Shown here: positions 32,957 to 42,165 of the stretch, piece after piece
Layout: the number at the start of each line of letters is the position of its first letter
How positions within the stretch are numbered: the first letter of the stretch is position 1
Assembly (NCBI GenBank): GCA_020634335.1
Contig: JACKBY010000005.1
Coordinates: 138,719 to 202,718, forward strand
Source of the DNA: Promineifilum sp.
GTDB lineage: Bacteria > Chloroflexota > Anaerolineae > Promineifilales > Promineifilaceae
Length of the DNA: 64,000 nt
Direction of reading: 5' to 3'
The notes under the pieces: model-generated
What the model saw: the letters and a program-made list of their open reading frames with translations, nothing else
Database searches by the model: none
What the model was told of the DNA's origin: nothing
Translations under genes and position numbers: made by a program

Positions 32957-33608
32957 GTGAGCTTCCTTTCGTAAATCCATCAGTGATCTCCTGAGTCTGG
33001 TACCAAGAATGTTAATAGTGACGTAATCCTCGTCTACACGCTTTCCCCCTTGATAGAGAAACCTATCGGCATTCGACACGGGGAGAAAGGCCTGCTTCTC
33101 CCGGTCGGCCCCGGTCGCTTTCGTGAATGATTGAGTACCTTGATAATGCAGTATACACATCATCATTACGATTTGTATGTCATCTAGCCGACATAGCGAA
33201 GCAAAATCGCTTATCTGGGGGTAAATTTTGGGGATAATGACGTGCTGTCCACGAAGAAACCGGTTGGGGCGAAAAAGGGGCGGTTACCAGGGCTGGATGC
33301 GGGCCAAAGGAACAGGCGGCCGGCGACAAAAAAGAGCAGGGGAGCATCCCGTCTTCTGCTCCTTCTCTGTGCCATCATACGGTGGTGAGGATGAAAGTGA
33401 ATCCGTCTTTGGAGGGCGGTGGCCGTCCATCTGCATCAGCCGGCGCGGGCCGGCATGGATGATCATATTCGGGCCGCCTGTAGCTCAAGCTGTTCAGGTT
33501 GAGGTGTTGCTCGCAAGCTGGAAAGCTTGCGCTACAGTAACGGCGAGCTGGACAGTTTGTGCTTGTAGCTCAACCTGTTCGTGTTGCTCGCAAGCTGGAC
33601 AGCTTGCG
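32957..33608. other. Long intergenic region upstream of the exported protein
   Basis: A leader of about 200 bases or more precedes the 32956 start. TATACT on the minus strand near 33158-33163 is a possible -10 box. I checked the leader for a cyclic di-GMP riboswitch and did not find the core motifs. The right third is filled by family B repeats. No gene is supported. Confidence 0.45.
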
Positions 33609-33614
33609 CTATGG
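33479..33614. repeat. REP-like family B cluster reaching into a stop codon
   Basis: Two inverted pairs of GTAGCTCAAGCTG / CAAGCTGGAAAGCTTGCGCTAC type units. The last unit ends GCTTGCGCTA, whose CTA is the complement of the TAG stop of the aldo/keto reductase gene at 33609-33611. Confidence 0.8.
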
Positions 33615-34649
33615 CAACGGCCAGCCGTCCCCGTCAAATTCATCGACGCGCTGGCCATAGATGAGGTTGCGGCGGATGTGGTCGTTCCAGAAGCTGTGGG
33701 GGTAGTCACGGGTGGGCGGCCGCAGGGCGTTGAGCGCGGTCATCTGCTCATCGGTCAGCGTGAAGTCGAGCGCGCCCAGCGTGTCGGCCAGTTGGGGCGG
33801 GCGGCGCGCGCCGAGAATGGGGATGACGTGGGGGGCGCGTTGCCGCACCCAGTTGACGGCGATCTGCGACGGCGTGCAGCCGAGTTCGGCCGCCAGACGA
33901 ATGAGGACGTCGGCGGCGGCTGTCTGCTGCTCGTCGGCCCCCAGGGCGCGGGTCGGCTCGTCGGGGCCGCCGGGCCGGTTAAACTTGCCGGTCAGCACGC
34001 CGCCGCCCAGCAGGTCAAAGGCCAGCACGCTCAGGCCCAGCGCTTGCGTCATGGGCAGCACGTCCAGCTCAACGCCGCGCTCGATGACGTTCCAGGCCGC
34101 CTGATAGGCCACAAGGGGCGGATAGCCGCGCCACTCGGCCAGCGTCTGGGCGCGGGCCACGACCCAGGCCGGCGTATCGCTGAAGCCGGCGTGGAGCACC
34201 TTGCCGGCGCGCACCAGGTCGTCGAAGCCGCGCATGACTTCCTCGACCGGCGTGGAGTAGTCCCACATATGCAGGTAGAGCAGGTCGATGTGGTCGGTGT
34301 TGAGGCGGCGCAGCGAGGCCTCGACGGTGCGCAGCATGTTTTTGCGGCTGTTGCCGCCGGCGTTGAGGTCACCGGGATCGCTGCCGGGGCGGCGCAGGGT
34401 GTACTTGGTGGCGATGACCCAGTAGTCGCGGTCGGCGGCCACGAAGTCGCCGGTGAAGGATTCGGCCGTGCCGTTGGTGTAGTTGCTGCTGGTGTCGATG
34501 AAGTTGCCGCCGGCGGCGGCGAAGGCGTCGAACATGGCCCGCGAATCTTCTTTGGACGCGCCCCAGCCCCAATCCTCGCCAAAGGTCATGGTGCCCAGAC
34601 AGAGTTCAGAGACGCGGAGGCCGGAGCGGCCGAGGGTTGTGTAACGCAT
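33609..34649 (-). CDS. Aldo/keto reductase
   Basis: A 346-residue NADPH-dependent oxidoreductase of the TIM-barrel AKR superfamily. ATG 34649 has GGAG 7 bases upstream. The catalytic tetrad is visible: Asp in NFIDTSSNY, the Tyr of the same motif, Lys in VIATKY, and His in LLYLHMWD. The cofactor loop is WVRQRAPHVIPILGARRPPQL. The substrate is not predictable; the class resembles YajO/Tas-like general aldehyde reductases. The stop codon is supplied by an invading family B repeat, so the original C-terminus may have differed by a few residues. Confidence 0.9.
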   Translation of the reverse strand: MRYTTLGRSGLRVSELCLGTMTFGEDWGWGASKEDSRAMFDAFAAAGGNFIDTSSNYTNGTAESFTGDFVAADRDYWVIATKYTLRRPGSDPGDLNAGGNSRKNMLRTVEASLRRLNTDHIDLLYLHMWDYSTPVEEVMRGFDDLVRAGKVLHAGFSDTPAWVVARAQTLAEWRGYPPLVAYQAAWNVIERGVELDVLPMTQALGLSVLAFDLLGGGVLTGKFNRPGGPDEPTRALGADEQQTAAADVLIRLAAELGCTPSQIAVNWVRQRAPHVIPILGARRPPQLADTLGALDFTLTDEQMTALNALRPPTRDYPHSFWNDHIRRNLIYGQRVDEFDGDGWPLP

Positions 34650-34792
34650 GATCAATCTCCTTTGGCAGAATTATAGCAGGCGATGGACGGCCGGGCGACG
34701 AGCAAGGCTGGAGGCGGCCTGGTTGTGGCCGGCGATCAGTCTATCGAACGCCATAGACATCGCCCCGCGCCTCATGCTATAGTATCGCCATC

Positions 34793-37700
34793 ATGCCGCG
34801 CCTGGCGCTATCGTTTTTGGGACAGTTCCAGGCGAGCGCTGGCGACCGAACGATCACGAACTTTGCGACCGACAAGGTTCGCGCGCTGCTCGCCTACCTG
34901 GCCGTGGAAGCCGACCGCCCTCACCGGCGGGATACGCTGGCCGCGCTTTTGTGGCCCGGTTGGGACGATAGCGGCGCGCGCTCCAATTTGCGGCTGGCCC
35001 TCCACCGGCTGCGCGAGGCCCTTGATGCAGTCGAACCCACCCTTAGCGATGAACTGTTCGGCGTCACCCGTGAGACGGTGCAGATTCACGGCCGCGCCGT
35101 GGAAGTAGACGTGGCCCGCTTCGAGGCTCTGCTGGAGATGTGCGAGCTGCATCCCCACCGCCTGCTGCACCTGTGTCCGTCGTGTCTGGAGCAACTGGGC
35201 GAGGCGGCCGCCCTCTACAGCGGCGAATTGCTGGCGGGGCTGTCCATCGGCGACGCGCCCGGCTTTGAGCAATGGGAACTGACCCGGCGCGAGGAGTTGG
35301 GGCGGCGCGTGCTTGGCCTGCTCTATCGGCTGGCCGATGCCTTCGAGCAACTGGGCGAGTATGGCCGCGGCCTGCTCTTCGCCCATCGCCAACTGGCCCT
35401 GGACCCCTATCGCGAGGAGGCCCACCGCCAGGTCATCCGCTTCTATACGCTGCAGGGCGAGCGAGCGGCGGCGCTGGCCCACTTCGAGCGTGTCCGGCAG
35501 CTGCTGGCCGTCGAACTGGGCGTGGAACCCGACCCGGCGACGGTCGCCCTAATCGAGCAGGTGCGAACAGGTGGGCTGGCTGGCCTGACTCGTTCGTCCG
35601 CCAACGGCCACGAGGGACGGCCGCTGTTACACCATTTCCCGGCGCAGTTTACCCCATTTCACGGCCGCGCGGCGGAGATCGCCCAACTGGTATCGCGCCT
35701 GATCGACCGTCCAGACGTTTCAACGGAGCGCCTCCACACCATTGTCGCCCCCGGCGGCATGGGCAAGACGCGGCTGGCAATCGCCGCGGCCGAGGCGCTG
35801 GCCGAACGACCGGGTTTCAGCGACGGCATCTATTTCCTGCCGTTGGCCCGCGTGGCGTCGGCCGACCTGCTGCCGTCCGCGCTGGCGACGGCGCTGAACA
35901 TCAATCTGGGTGGCGCGGTCGATCCGGTCGACCAGCTGGCCGGGTTCCTGCGGCCGATGCGGGCGCTGCTGGTGGTGGATAACTTCGAGCACCTGCTGGA
36001 TGGCGTCGATACGATCCTGAGGCTGTTGGAGGAAGCACCGGGCCTGTGGTGTCTGGTCACGTCGCGCGAGGCGCTGAACGTGCGCGGCGAATCGCGTTTT
36101 GTGCTAGGTGGGCTGGACGACGCGGCGGCCGAGGCGCTATTCACCGGGGCGGCGGCCCGGGTACGGCCTGGCTATGAGCCTGGGCCGGCCGACCGCGAGG
36201 CCATTCGCGCCATTGGTCGTGACGTGGGCGGCATGCCCCTGGCGATTGAACTGGCCGCCACGTGGGTACGGCTGATGGATGTCCCGGCCATCGCCGCGCG
36301 AATACGGGCCGATATTGATTTCCTGACCACCACGTTGCGCGACCTGCCGGCACGGCAGCGCAGTATGCGGGCCGTTTTCGATTATATGTGGGCCACGCTG
36401 TCGCCGCCGGAGCGCGAGGCGCTGGCGCGGCTGTCGGTGCTCTGCGGCCCGTTCCGGCTGGACGCGGCCGAGGCGGTCGGCGGCGCGTCGCCGGAGGTGC
36501 TGGCCGCGTTGCTCGACCAGTCGCTGCTGGCGACCCGAGGCGGCGGGCGGTTCGAGGTGCACGAATTGCTGCGCCAGTACGCCGCCGGCCATCTGGCATT
36601 CGACCCGGACCACGAGGCCGCTGCGCGGGCGCGCCACGCGGCGTACTATCTGGCTCTTCTGGCCCGCCACGGCGAGACGCTGGGGCGGCCGGGTTCCAAG
36701 GAAGCGCTGGCCGCCCTGCTGCGCAATCTCGATAATGTGCGGACGGCGTGGGAGTGGGCGGTAGTTAACGGCCGGCTCGATGACATCTCGCCGGCGGCCG
36801 ATACGCTGGAGATGTTCTTCCGCTTCAGTGGCCTGCCGGCCGAGGGCAGTGCCCTGTTTGCGGCCGCAGCGGCGGCACTGCAAGGACAGATCGAGTCAGG
36901 CCGTCTGTCGCCGGCGGTCGCCTGGCCGGTTATCTACCGGCTGTGGCGGCGCGAGGCGCTGTTGCTGGAGCTGACCGGCCTGGGGGAGGCGGCGCTGGCG
37001 CGGCTGTCCGGGGCGCGCGCCGGGTGGGCGGCGCTGGGAAATGACCGCCGGTTGGCGCGGGTGCTGATTGATATGGCCTACGTCAATATGCGTCTCTCGC
37101 GTCCCACGGTCGCCGGCCCCCTGGCCGAGGAGGCGCTGGCACGGGCGCGGGCGTTGGGCGATGATCGGCTCATCGCCGGGGGGCTGCACAACCTCGGCAA
37201 TGCCGCGAACTGGTTGGGCGATACGGTCGGCGGGCGGATGTTGCTGGAAGAAAGCATCAGCCATTATCGCGCGGCGGGCGAGTGGCGCTGGCTCGCGGGA
37301 GCGTTGAGCGACATCGGGATGGCCTATTCGCTGGAGGGCGATCTGGCGAGCGCCAAGGCCGCGTTCCAGCGTAGCGTCGATCTGGCCGAAAGTATTGGCG
37401 ATCAGACGGGGATCGCCCTGGCCGTGTCGAATCTGGGCGCGGTGGCCCTGGATTCCGGCGATTTGGAGGCGGCAGAAACTTTTTCCCGCCGTGGTCAGGC
37501 AATCGCCCAGGATATCGGCGATAAATTAATGCTGTCTGTCTGCCTGGGCAACCTGGGTCACGTGACCCTGACCCGAGGCGAGCGGGCGGCGGCGCTCCGT
37601 ACTTATCGCGACGCGGCCGTGGTCTGCCGGGAGTCCGGCTATGGCTACATGTTGATTGAGATCGTGATGGGGCTGGCGGCGCTGGCCGCCGGCCGCGACG

Positions 37701-37924
37701 CCGGCGCGGCGACGCGCTGGCTGGGAGCCGTGGCGGCCTGGCGAGCGACAACCGGGTTTGGAGGAGCGACGCCGTTCGTGCAGCGAATGTTTGAGGAGAC
37801 AGAAAACCGGCTGCGGATGGCTTTGGGGGAGGAAGCCTATGCGGCGGCCTGGGCGGCGGGCGAGGCGCTGTCGCTGGCGGCGGCGGCGGCCGAGGCAATG
37901 AGTTGGGCCCAAGGAGAGGGGTGA
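34793..37924 (+). CDS. AfsR/SARP-like regulator: winged helix-BTAD-ATPase-TPR
   Basis: A 1043-residue STAND-type transcriptional regulator. Residues about 1-95 are an OmpR-like winged helix (TDKVRALLAYLAVEADRPH, LRLALHRLREAL). Residues about 98-255 are a bacterial transcriptional activator domain, with an insert HPHRLLHLCPSCLEQL that could bind metal. Residues about 280-560 form an NB-ARC-like ATPase: P-loop GGMGKTRLA near residue 320 and Walker B ALLVVDNFEH. TPR repeats run from about 640 to 1000. There is no C-terminal HTH. Such proteins activate nearby clusters after ligand sensing by the TPRs; no target cluster is obvious. It converges with the PD40 gene across a palindromic repeat. Confidence 0.88.
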   Translation: MPRLALSFLGQFQASAGDRTITNFATDKVRALLAYLAVEADRPHRRDTLAALLWPGWDDSGARSNLRLALHRLREALDAVEPTLSDELFGVTRETVQIHGRAVEVDVARFEALLEMCELHPHRLLHLCPSCLEQLGEAAALYSGELLAGLSIGDAPGFEQWELTRREELGRRVLGLLYRLADAFEQLGEYGRGLLFAHRQLALDPYREEAHRQVIRFYTLQGERAAALAHFERVRQLLAVELGVEPDPATVALIEQVRTGGLAGLTRSSANGHEGRPLLHHFPAQFTPFHGRAAEIAQLVSRLIDRPDVSTERLHTIVAPGGMGKTRLAIAAAEALAERPGFSDGIYFLPLARVASADLLPSALATALNINLGGAVDPVDQLAGFLRPMRALLVVDNFEHLLDGVDTILRLLEEAPGLWCLVTSREALNVRGESRFVLGGLDDAAAEALFTGAAARVRPGYEPGPADREAIRAIGRDVGGMPLAIELAATWVRLMDVPAIAARIRADIDFLTTTLRDLPARQRSMRAVFDYMWATLSPPEREALARLSVLCGPFRLDAAEAVGGASPEVLAALLDQSLLATRGGGRFEVHELLRQYAAGHLAFDPDHEAAARARHAAYYLALLARHGETLGRPGSKEALAALLRNLDNVRTAWEWAVVNGRLDDISPAADTLEMFFRFSGLPAEGSALFAAAAAALQGQIESGRLSPAVAWPVIYRLWRREALLLELTGLGEAALARLSGARAGWAALGNDRRLARVLIDMAYVNMRLSRPTVAGPLAEEALARARALGDDRLIAGGLHNLGNAANWLGDTVGGRMLLEESISHYRAAGEWRWLAGALSDIGMAYSLEGDLASAKAAFQRSVDLAESIGDQTGIALAVSNLGAVALDSGDLEAAETFSRRGQAIAQDIGDKLMLSVCLGNLGHVTLTRGERAAALRTYRDAAVVCRESGYGYMLIEIVMGLAALAAGRDAGAATRWLGAVAAWRATTGFGGATPFVQRMFEETENRLRMALGEEAYAAAWAAGEALSLAAAAAEAMSWAQGEG

Positions 37925-37930
37925 GGGTGG

Positions 37931-37978
37931 GACCTCGGAGGTTTGCGGACAAGAGTCCGCTCGAAAACCTCCGAGGTC
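37931..37978. repeat. 48-bp compound palindrome, family D copy 1
   Basis: GACCTCGGAGGTTT and AAACCTCCGAGGTC bracket an inner stem GCGGAC-AAGA-GTCCGC. It sits exactly between two converging stop codons and probably acts as a transcription barrier. Copy 2 is at 43886-43932. Confidence 0.85.
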
Positions 37979-37987
37979 TGGGCACGA

Positions 37988-40900
37988 CTATCGAATTACG
38001 ACCGGTGCGAAGAGCGTGTATATCACGGTCGCGCCGTCGGCCGTGTGCACAAACGTACACGTCACGGTTTGGGCCGGGTCAAGGTTCAGCACCACGCTGC
38101 CCACGCCGGCAGTCCCGCCGGTGCAAGACGCCGTTCGCGTGAAACCGGGCACGGCCGCCTCGGAGACCCAGTAGCTGCCCGCCGTCTGGTCGTTGAAGGT
38201 CATCTCGCCCCCCGTGGCCGGCAGGGTGAACGCCCCCAGGTCGCCGCCGAACTGCCAGGGGCCGGCCGGCGGGTCGCCGTGGACGACGGCGCGGAGGGTG
38301 ATCGTGCCGGGCCGCAACGGCGTGGGGTCGGCCGGGCCGTCGGCCGCCGGGTCGTCGGTCAGCCGTGTTTCGTCCTCGCCGTCGGCGGTCATGGTGTAGA
38401 TCTCGGCGTTGCCGTTGCGGGTGCTGCTGAAGATGATCTGTTCGCCGCCGGCCGACCAGGCCAGCGGGTAGTTCACCCCCGGCGCGTCGGTCAGGATGAT
38501 CGGCTCGGCCGTCGAGATGCGGCCCTGATCATCCAACAGGAACGCGCACACGAAAATCGATAATATACTGCCGTCAGGTTGGCAACTGTAGGCTACCACC
38601 GGCGTCTGGCTGCGGCGGGCGGCCACGGGGGCATAGTCGACGGCCGGGTTGTTGGTCAGGCGGCGCGATTGGCCGCCGACACTCAGGTCGAGACTGTAGA
38701 GTTCGGGGTTGCCGTCACGGTCGCTGGTGTAGACGAGACGCGGCTGCGGGCCGGGAACCCAGGTCGGGTCGCCGTCGTTGGCCGGGTTGTTGGTCACCCG
38801 CACCGGCGCGCGCGAGGCGAGGGGCATGGTGTAGACCTCGTTGTTGCCCGTCTCGTCGCTCTCGTAGGCGATTTGCGTGCCGTCGGGCGAGATGGCCGGG
38901 CGGCGCTGGATGGTCGGCGCATTGGTGAGACGAGTGGGGAACTCGCCGTCGTAGTCCATCAGGTACAGTTCCGGGTTCCCGTCGCGCGTGCTGGTGAAAA
39001 CGATGAACGTGCCGTCCGGCGACAGGGTGGGGTCGGTGTCGTCGCCGGGCGAGTTGGTCAGTTGGATGGGTTGGCCGTCGCGCGTCGTCGGGTCGAGCAG
39101 GTAGATATCGTAGTCGCCGTCGCGATTGCTGCTATAGACCAGGGTGCCGGGGGCGGGGTTGTTCTTGGTGGCCCGGAAGGTGCAGGTGATCGTTTCGTTC
39201 GGCTCGAGAACGACGGTGACGCTGCGCTTGCCGCTCTCGCCACTATCACAATTGACCGACTGCCCAAAGCCGTCCACGTTCGATTGGTTAATGGTGTAGC
39301 TGCCCGCCGGGCGGTTGGCAAAGGTCTTCTCGCCGCCCTCCTTGGGGATGAGGAAGGTTCCCAGGTCGCCGGTGAACGACCACGGCGCGGGGCCGGCGGT
39401 GTTGTTGGGCTTCACTTGCTGGACGATCTTGATCGTGCCGAATTGGGCGGTGTTGGTGAAGGTGCAGGTTTTTTGCTGGCCGGGGTTGAGCGTGACGGTG
39501 ACGCTGGCGCCGCCGGACTCGCCGCCGGGCAGGCAGGCAACTTGTGATGTGTAGCCGGGCTGAGTCGTCTCCTGAATCGTATAGGTTCCGGCGGCCAGGT
39601 TGGTGAGCGACCGGCTGCCGCCCGCGGCCGGCAAGGAGAAATTCGGCTGCGACGAAACGCTGAACTGCCAGGGAGTGGCCGGCGCGGGGCCGACCAGGCT
39701 CTTGGTAATGGTCAGTCCGGTGCCCTGGGCGGTGCTGGTGAACGTGCAGGAGACGTGACGGCCTGTCATGATTTGCAGCGTCAGGCTTGCCCCGCCGGTC
39801 ACGCCGTTATCGCAACTGAATGACGGTGTATAGCCGCCCTGGGCGGTTTGGGCGACGGAGTAGCTGCCGGGGGGCTGGTTGTGGAACATGAGGCTGCCGC
39901 CCGCCGCCGGGAGGGTGAAGTTGCCCAGCGCGTCGCTCGTGAACTGCCAATCGGCGGCCGGAGCCGGGCCGTTGACGGCCATCTTGACCGTCAGCGCGCC
40001 GACGTTCTTCGGCCGCCACTCGGCCGCGCCGTCCCAGCCCGGATTGAAGGTGATCTGCTCCGGCGTGCCGCTGCCGTCGGCGTTCATCACAAAGATATCG
40101 ACCTGACTTCCGACGACTCTGGTGTAGGCGATCTGGCTGCCGTCGGGCGACCAGGCCGGTTGGATCTCACTCTCCGGGGTAAACGTCAACTGTTTCTTGA
40201 CCCCCGCCCGGTCCACTATCCAGAGATCGGAGTTGGTGTTTATAGCCGGCCGGCTGCTGTAGACAATCCGGCGATCATCCGGCGACCAGGCCGGGTTGTA
40301 ATCCAGCGCCGAATCCTTGGTCAGATTGATCGGGGCGATGGTTGCGCCGGTCAAACCCAAATAGATGTCGCTCTGTCCATTCACATAGCGGCTCAGGGCC
40401 ACTTCGTCGCCGGAGAGAGAGATGGCCGGATCGATACTTTGGCCCTGGGCGTCCACGATGGGGCGCTCACCCGTCCCGTTGGGGTTGACCATGTAAAGCC
40501 GGTCGACACCGTCTTTGTCGGATGAAAAGGCGATCTCGTCCTCGTAGGGCGACCAGCTGGGAGAGGAGATGCTCCATCCCGGGTGAGAGAGGCGAAGCGA
40601 TTGTTTAAGTCCGTCAGCATTCATGACCCACAGGGCGTAATCGCCGACGAAGGCTACTTCCTTCCCGTTGGGCGACCAGGTGGGATCCTCATCCTGGCCG
40701 CGTAGCGAGGTCAGCCGCCGGCGACCGATCCCGTCGGAGAACATGCGATAAATGGAGAGGCGGCCGTCCGTGTTGGATGAAAAGACCAGCTCGCCCGTCG
40801 CGGAGTAGTCGTAATAGTTTTCGAAGTCACACTCTAGCGCCTCGCCCGCCGCCAAGGTGATTTCGCATGGCGGCGGCGCGGAGTAGCCTTGCTTGGCCGT

Positions 40901-42019
40901 CTGGGTGATGGTGTAATCGCCGGGGGGCAAGCTGGTGAACGTGCGCGTTCCGCCGTTGGCGGCTATGGTGAAGTTGCCGATTGGGCCGTTGCCTTGCAAC
41001 GTCCAGTCAGTCGGCGGCAACGTGGAATCAGAAGTATACACCTCGACGGTGATGCTGTTGGGCACCCGCGGCTGCCAGTCGGGATTAAAGTAAGCCCCCA
41101 ACGTTCCGAAGCCAAAAGTCAATTGCCAGGGCTGTGCGTCCGGATATTGGGCAGAAATCTTCATCAATTCATGACTGGTGACGTTGGCGACCGTGCGTGG
41201 GCCTTGGTAAACGATCCACTGGCCGTCAGGCGAAAAGCTGGGCCACAACTCGTTGGGGCCGGGTGACGGCAGCGGCACCAGCGGGCCGCTGCCGTCGGCG
41301 GGCATCTTATAGAGATGGTTCCCGCCGCCTTGCGGGTTGCTCACAACGACCAGACTTTTTCCGTCGGGCGACCAATTCGGCAAGTTAACGCTGGGGCTGT
41401 AGGCGTCCGTCAAATTGGTGACCTGATTGTTGCTGACGTTGAGCACATAAACGTCACTGAGGCCGCTTGCGCTGGGGCGCGCGAAGGCAATCCTGTCATC
41501 CACCGGCGACCAGGCGGGCCAAAAGTCAGACGGGTTGTTTGTCTTCTGCGTCACGGTGTCATTGTTGAGCAGGTCAACGACGAAAAGCCCCCCGCCGTAC
41601 TGGCTGCTACTGAACACGATCCGTGTCCCGTCCCGCGACCAGGCAGGCGTGTTATCCGCGGCGGCGTTGCGGGTCACGTTGCGCTGCCCGCTGCCGTCGG
41701 CATTCATGACAAATATCTCTGAATTGCCGGTGCGATCACTGACGAAAGCCAGCCGGTTGCCGTCGGGCGACCACGCCGGGTTGCCGTCGAAAGCGGCGTT
41801 GCTGGTCAGTCGAATCCATGCACCGCCGTACTCGTCCATCGTCCAGATGTCGGTGTTGCCGTCCATTGTGATAGTGAACGCGATCCGCCCATTGGCCCCG
41901 GGAAACGCGGCCGCCACGGGCGCAACCGTGCGCGCCCCGGCGGCCAGCAGCAAGAGGGTGATCAGCGTTCCGAACAGTAGGGATTGGCCCAGCAGGCGAG
42001 ATGTCGATTTTTTTGTCAT
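37988..42019 (-). CDS. Giant exported TolB-like propeller protein with prealbumin-like domains
   Basis: A 1343-residue protein. ATG 42019 is chosen (GGAGGTTACCA upstream) and opens directly into a signal peptide (residues about 8-38). PD40/TolB blades (AWSPDGNRLAFVSDRTGNSEIFVMNADGSG pattern) occur in three blocks, at about 40-320, 420-690 and 1000-1250. Each block is followed by prealbumin/SpaA-like domains, five in all (xxNFTLPAAGGxxxFxNLPPGxYTIxQ ... CTFxNT). The terminal residues YTLFAPVVIR are the short hydrophobic tail found on other exported proteins here. Role: probably a cell-surface binding or structural protein; no catalytic motif was seen. A tandem 11-mer lies 120 bases upstream of the start. 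Confidence 0.85.
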   Translation of the reverse strand: MTKKSTSRLLGQSLLFGTLITLLLLAAGARTVAPVAAAFPGANGRIAFTITMDGNTDIWTMDEYGGAWIRLTSNAAFDGNPAWSPDGNRLAFVSDRTGNSEIFVMNADGSGQRNVTRNAAADNTPAWSRDGTRIVFSSSQYGGGLFVVDLLNNDTVTQKTNNPSDFWPAWSPVDDRIAFARPSASGLSDVYVLNVSNNQVTNLTDAYSPSVNLPNWSPDGKSLVVVSNPQGGGNHLYKMPADGSGPLVPLPSPGPNELWPSFSPDGQWIVYQGPRTVANVTSHELMKISAQYPDAQPWQLTFGFGTLGAYFNPDWQPRVPNSITVEVYTSDSTLPPTDWTLQGNGPIGNFTIAANGGTRTFTSLPPGDYTITQTAKQGYSAPPPCEITLAAGEALECDFENYYDYSATGELVFSSNTDGRLSIYRMFSDGIGRRRLTSLRGQDEDPTWSPNGKEVAFVGDYALWVMNADGLKQSLRLSHPGWSISSPSWSPYEDEIAFSSDKDGVDRLYMVNPNGTGERPIVDAQGQSIDPAISLSGDEVALSRYVNGQSDIYLGLTGATIAPINLTKDSALDYNPAWSPDDRRIVYSSRPAINTNSDLWIVDRAGVKKQLTFTPESEIQPAWSPDGSQIAYTRVVGSQVDIFVMNADGSGTPEQITFNPGWDGAAEWRPKNVGALTVKMAVNGPAPAADWQFTSDALGNFTLPAAGGSLMFHNQPPGSYSVAQTAQGGYTPSFSCDNGVTGGASLTLQIMTGRHVSCTFTSTAQGTGLTITKSLVGPAPATPWQFSVSSQPNFSLPAAGGSRSLTNLAAGTYTIQETTQPGYTSQVACLPGGESGGASVTVTLNPGQQKTCTFTNTAQFGTIKIVQQVKPNNTAGPAPWSFTGDLGTFLIPKEGGEKTFANRPAGSYTINQSNVDGFGQSVNCDSGESGKRSVTVVLEPNETITCTFRATKNNPAPGTLVYSSNRDGDYDIYLLDPTTRDGQPIQLTNSPGDDTDPTLSPDGTFIVFTSTRDGNPELYLMDYDGEFPTRLTNAPTIQRRPAISPDGTQIAYESDETGNNEVYTMPLASRAPVRVTNNPANDGDPTWVPGPQPRLVYTSDRDGNPELYSLDLSVGGQSRRLTNNPAVDYAPVAARRSQTPVVAYSCQPDGSILSIFVCAFLLDDQGRISTAEPIILTDAPGVNYPLAWSAGGEQIIFSSTRNGNAEIYTMTADGEDETRLTDDPAADGPADPTPLRPGTITLRAVVHGDPPAGPWQFGGDLGAFTLPATGGEMTFNDQTAGSYWVSEAAVPGFTRTASCTGGTAGVGSVVLNLDPAQTVTCTFVHTADGATVIYTLFAPVVIR

Positions 42020-42138
42020 TGGTAACCTCCGAATACAGTTATCGTGAATCATGGCCACCGATCTCGCCTTTCTTGCTTCCGTCAGCGGAGCCGGGCGTAT
42101 CGAGCGTTGTGGCGCAAGTTAGCTCCAGCATAGCGGCC

Positions 42139-42160
42139 GATCGTTGCAAGATCGTTGCAA
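42139..42160 (-). promoter_or_regulatory. Tandem 11-mer repeat upstream of the PD40 gene
   Basis: Two contiguous copies of GATCGTTGCAA. On the minus strand this is TTGCAACGATC twice, followed 6 bases later by TATGCT. An identical pair with the same downstream spacing lies at 43856-43877. Confidence 0.5.
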
Positions 42161-42165
42161 CCTCC

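Noticed and set aside
32957..33165. Possible cyclic di-GMP riboswitch in the leader of the exported protein
   Set aside because: Isolated fragments such as a CGAAAG-like word occur, but the paired core elements of the aptamer could not be found.
33228..34676. 482-codon + strand frame
   Set aside because: Shadow of the aldo/keto reductase plus repeat sequence; the minus strand has the catalytic tetrad.
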